Below, piece by piece: positions 6,366-6,642 of a DNA stretch of 6,642 nucleotides. Position 1 is the stretch's first letter; every line of letters starts with the position of its first letter. The stretch lies in the NCBI GenBank assembly GCA_934511545.1, contig CAKSWM010000080.1, positions 1 through 6,642 on the forward strand, read 5' to 3'. The notes under the pieces were generated by a model. That model saw only the letters and a program-made list of their open reading frames with translations. It was not told the DNA's origin and did no database searches. Source of the stretch: an uncultured Oscillospiraceae bacterium. GTDB lineage: Bacteria > Bacillota > Clostridia > Oscillospirales > Oscillospiraceae. The position numbers and the translations under genes were made by a program.

Positions 6366-6507
6366 TTGTTTAAAGGAAAAGTATAGCACGCACTTATTAA
6401 GGCTGCTGCATTAGAACCGTTGATTTTAAACGGTACCCGTCCATTCATTAGGAGGGGAAATCCAAAAGGGGACGGCTGCGTCCTCACAAGCTCTGTATCG
6501 TCTCGCA

Positions 6508-6523
6508 GTTGGCTAACGCCAAC
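6508..6523. repeat. 6-bp hairpin
   Basis: GTTGGC at 6508-6513 pairs with GCCAAC at 6518-6523 around TAAC. Confidence 0.5.
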
Positions 6524-6551
6524 CGCTCGCTCACTTCGCTGCTCGTCCTTC

Positions 6552-6579
6552 TCAAATCGAAACTGCTGTTTCGATTTGA
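6552..6579. repeat. Perfect 12-bp hairpin with a tetraloop
   Basis: TCAAATCGAAAC at 6552-6563 pairs exactly with GTTTCGATTTGA at 6568-6579 around TGCT. It sits 9 bases upstream of the putative ribosome binding site near 6589, so it may belong to the leader or control region of a gene that continues past the window, or be one more unit of the repeat cluster. Confidence 0.7.
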
Positions 6580-6603
6580 TTTAGGAAGAAGGAGCAAGCG
6601 GAT

Positions 6604-6642
6604 ATGCAGTTTTCGCAGTTCCTGCGGAAATGGAATGGAGCG
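6604..6642 (+). CDS. Possible start of a rightward gene (partial)
   Basis: GAAGGAG at 6588-6594 lies 9 bases before ATG at 6604. The frame stays open to the window edge for 13 codons, MQFSQFLRKWNGA. This is too short to recognise and is supported only by the ribosome binding site and start. It may be chance within repeat DNA: the bases 6611-6630 also fold into a small bulged hairpin. Confidence 0.25.
   Translation, partial: MQFSQFLRKWNGA

Larger units (their letters stand above)
6158..6368. repeat. Inner perfect 13-bp inverted repeat, 211-bp unit
   Basis: CAACCGCGCTGCT at 6158-6170 is the exact reverse complement of AGCAGCGCGGTTG at 6356-6368. By a rough estimate, a 13-base match within a region this size is unlikely by chance. 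The enclosed 185 bases contain further stems. It nests inside the 6072-6477 repeat. It could be the ends of a miniature element. No flanking direct repeat is evident. Confidence 0.6.
6072..6477. repeat. Imperfect 45-bp inverted repeat enclosing about 400 bp
   Basis: The segment 6072-6116 and the reverse complement of 6433-6477 align without gaps at 34 of 45 positions. Exact blocks are AGCCGTCCCC (6072-6081 with 6468-6477), CCCCTCCTAA (6092-6101 with 6448-6457) and CGGGTAC (6110-6116 with 6433-6439), at identical offsets in both arms. They enclose a second, inner inverted repeat. This is the geometry of terminal inverted repeats of a small non-autonomous element, or of two oppositely oriented copies of one repeat module. 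I see no clear target-site duplication. Confidence 0.65.
5925..6642. other. Gene-poor, hairpin-rich intergenic repeat cluster
   Basis: About 700 bases follow xdhA without a convincing gene. The first 75 bases are AT-rich, and no T-tailed terminator follows xdhA directly. From 6011 on there are at least seven perfect or near-perfect hairpins and two pairs of long-range inverted repeats. Short words recur, such as GGGTACTTCT at 5957-5966 and 6111-6120, and GGAAAAGTAT at 6030-6039 and 6375-6384. Short frames at 5955-6101 (+) and 6254-6487 (-) are read through these repeats and are probably not genes. No tRNA, rRNA or CRISPR array is visible. This kind of structured, repeat-built spacer suggests a dispersed non-autonomous element or several nested ones. 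Confidence 0.65.

Noticed and set aside
6254..6487. Leftward 77-codon frame beginning at GTG 6487
   Set aside because: It lacks a good ribosome binding site, runs through the inverted-repeat modules and hairpins, and its first part is simply the translated right arm of the 6072/6477 repeat.
5925..6642. CRISPR array or tRNA gene in the repeat-rich tail
   Set aside because: There are no regularly spaced direct repeats with unique spacers, and no cloverleaf with a T-loop GTTCRA signature. The repeats are inverted and of differing sequence.

Overview
The window is GC-rich bacterial DNA that looks like a gut-type Clostridia (Firmicutes, Oscillospiraceae-like) chromosome. The reasons are strong purine-rich ribosome binding sites (AAGGAG, AGGAGG), a TTG start, heavy use of G/C-ending codons together with ATA for isoleucine, and gene content typical of anaerobes that use selenium-dependent molybdenum hydroxylases. 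The taxonomic call is an inference from style and content, not a proof.

The core (about 300-5924) is a purine/molybdenum-hydroxylase locus with three complete genes. First is a single-chain xanthine dehydrogenase of the selenium-dependent type (375-2927, +), with two [2Fe-2S] clusters fused to a molybdopterin catalytic region and no FAD domain. Second is a MocA/YgfJ-type molybdenum cofactor nucleotidyltransferase (2928-3491, -), convergent with the first gene so tightly that the two stop codons touch. Third is an XdhA-type molybdenum-binding subunit (3636-5924, +) very like E. coli XdhA, divergent from mocA across a 144-bp promoter region. The likely logic is that MocA matures the pterin cofactor (cytidylylation) used by both hydroxylases, which oxidise purines such as xanthine or hypoxanthine. 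The usual XdhA partners, XdhB (FAD) and XdhC ([2Fe-2S]), are not in the window.

The left edge (1-300) holds the 5' end of an unrecognised leftward gene, then a G/C hairpin and a strong rho-independent terminator. A well-formed sigma-70/A-type promoter (302-330) follows, just upstream of the first dehydrogenase.

The right end (5925-6642) has no convincing gene. It is a dense cluster of perfect hairpins and of larger nested inverted repeats (6072-6116 with 6433-6477; 6158-6170 with 6356-6368), resembling a small non-autonomous element or composite intergenic repeat, sitting exactly where xdhB would be expected. At the very edge a ribosome binding site and ATG may begin another gene.

Nothing here proves a wholly new system. 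The most noteworthy points are the two flavin-less molybdenum hydroxylases around one maturase and the structured repeat cluster behind xdhA.
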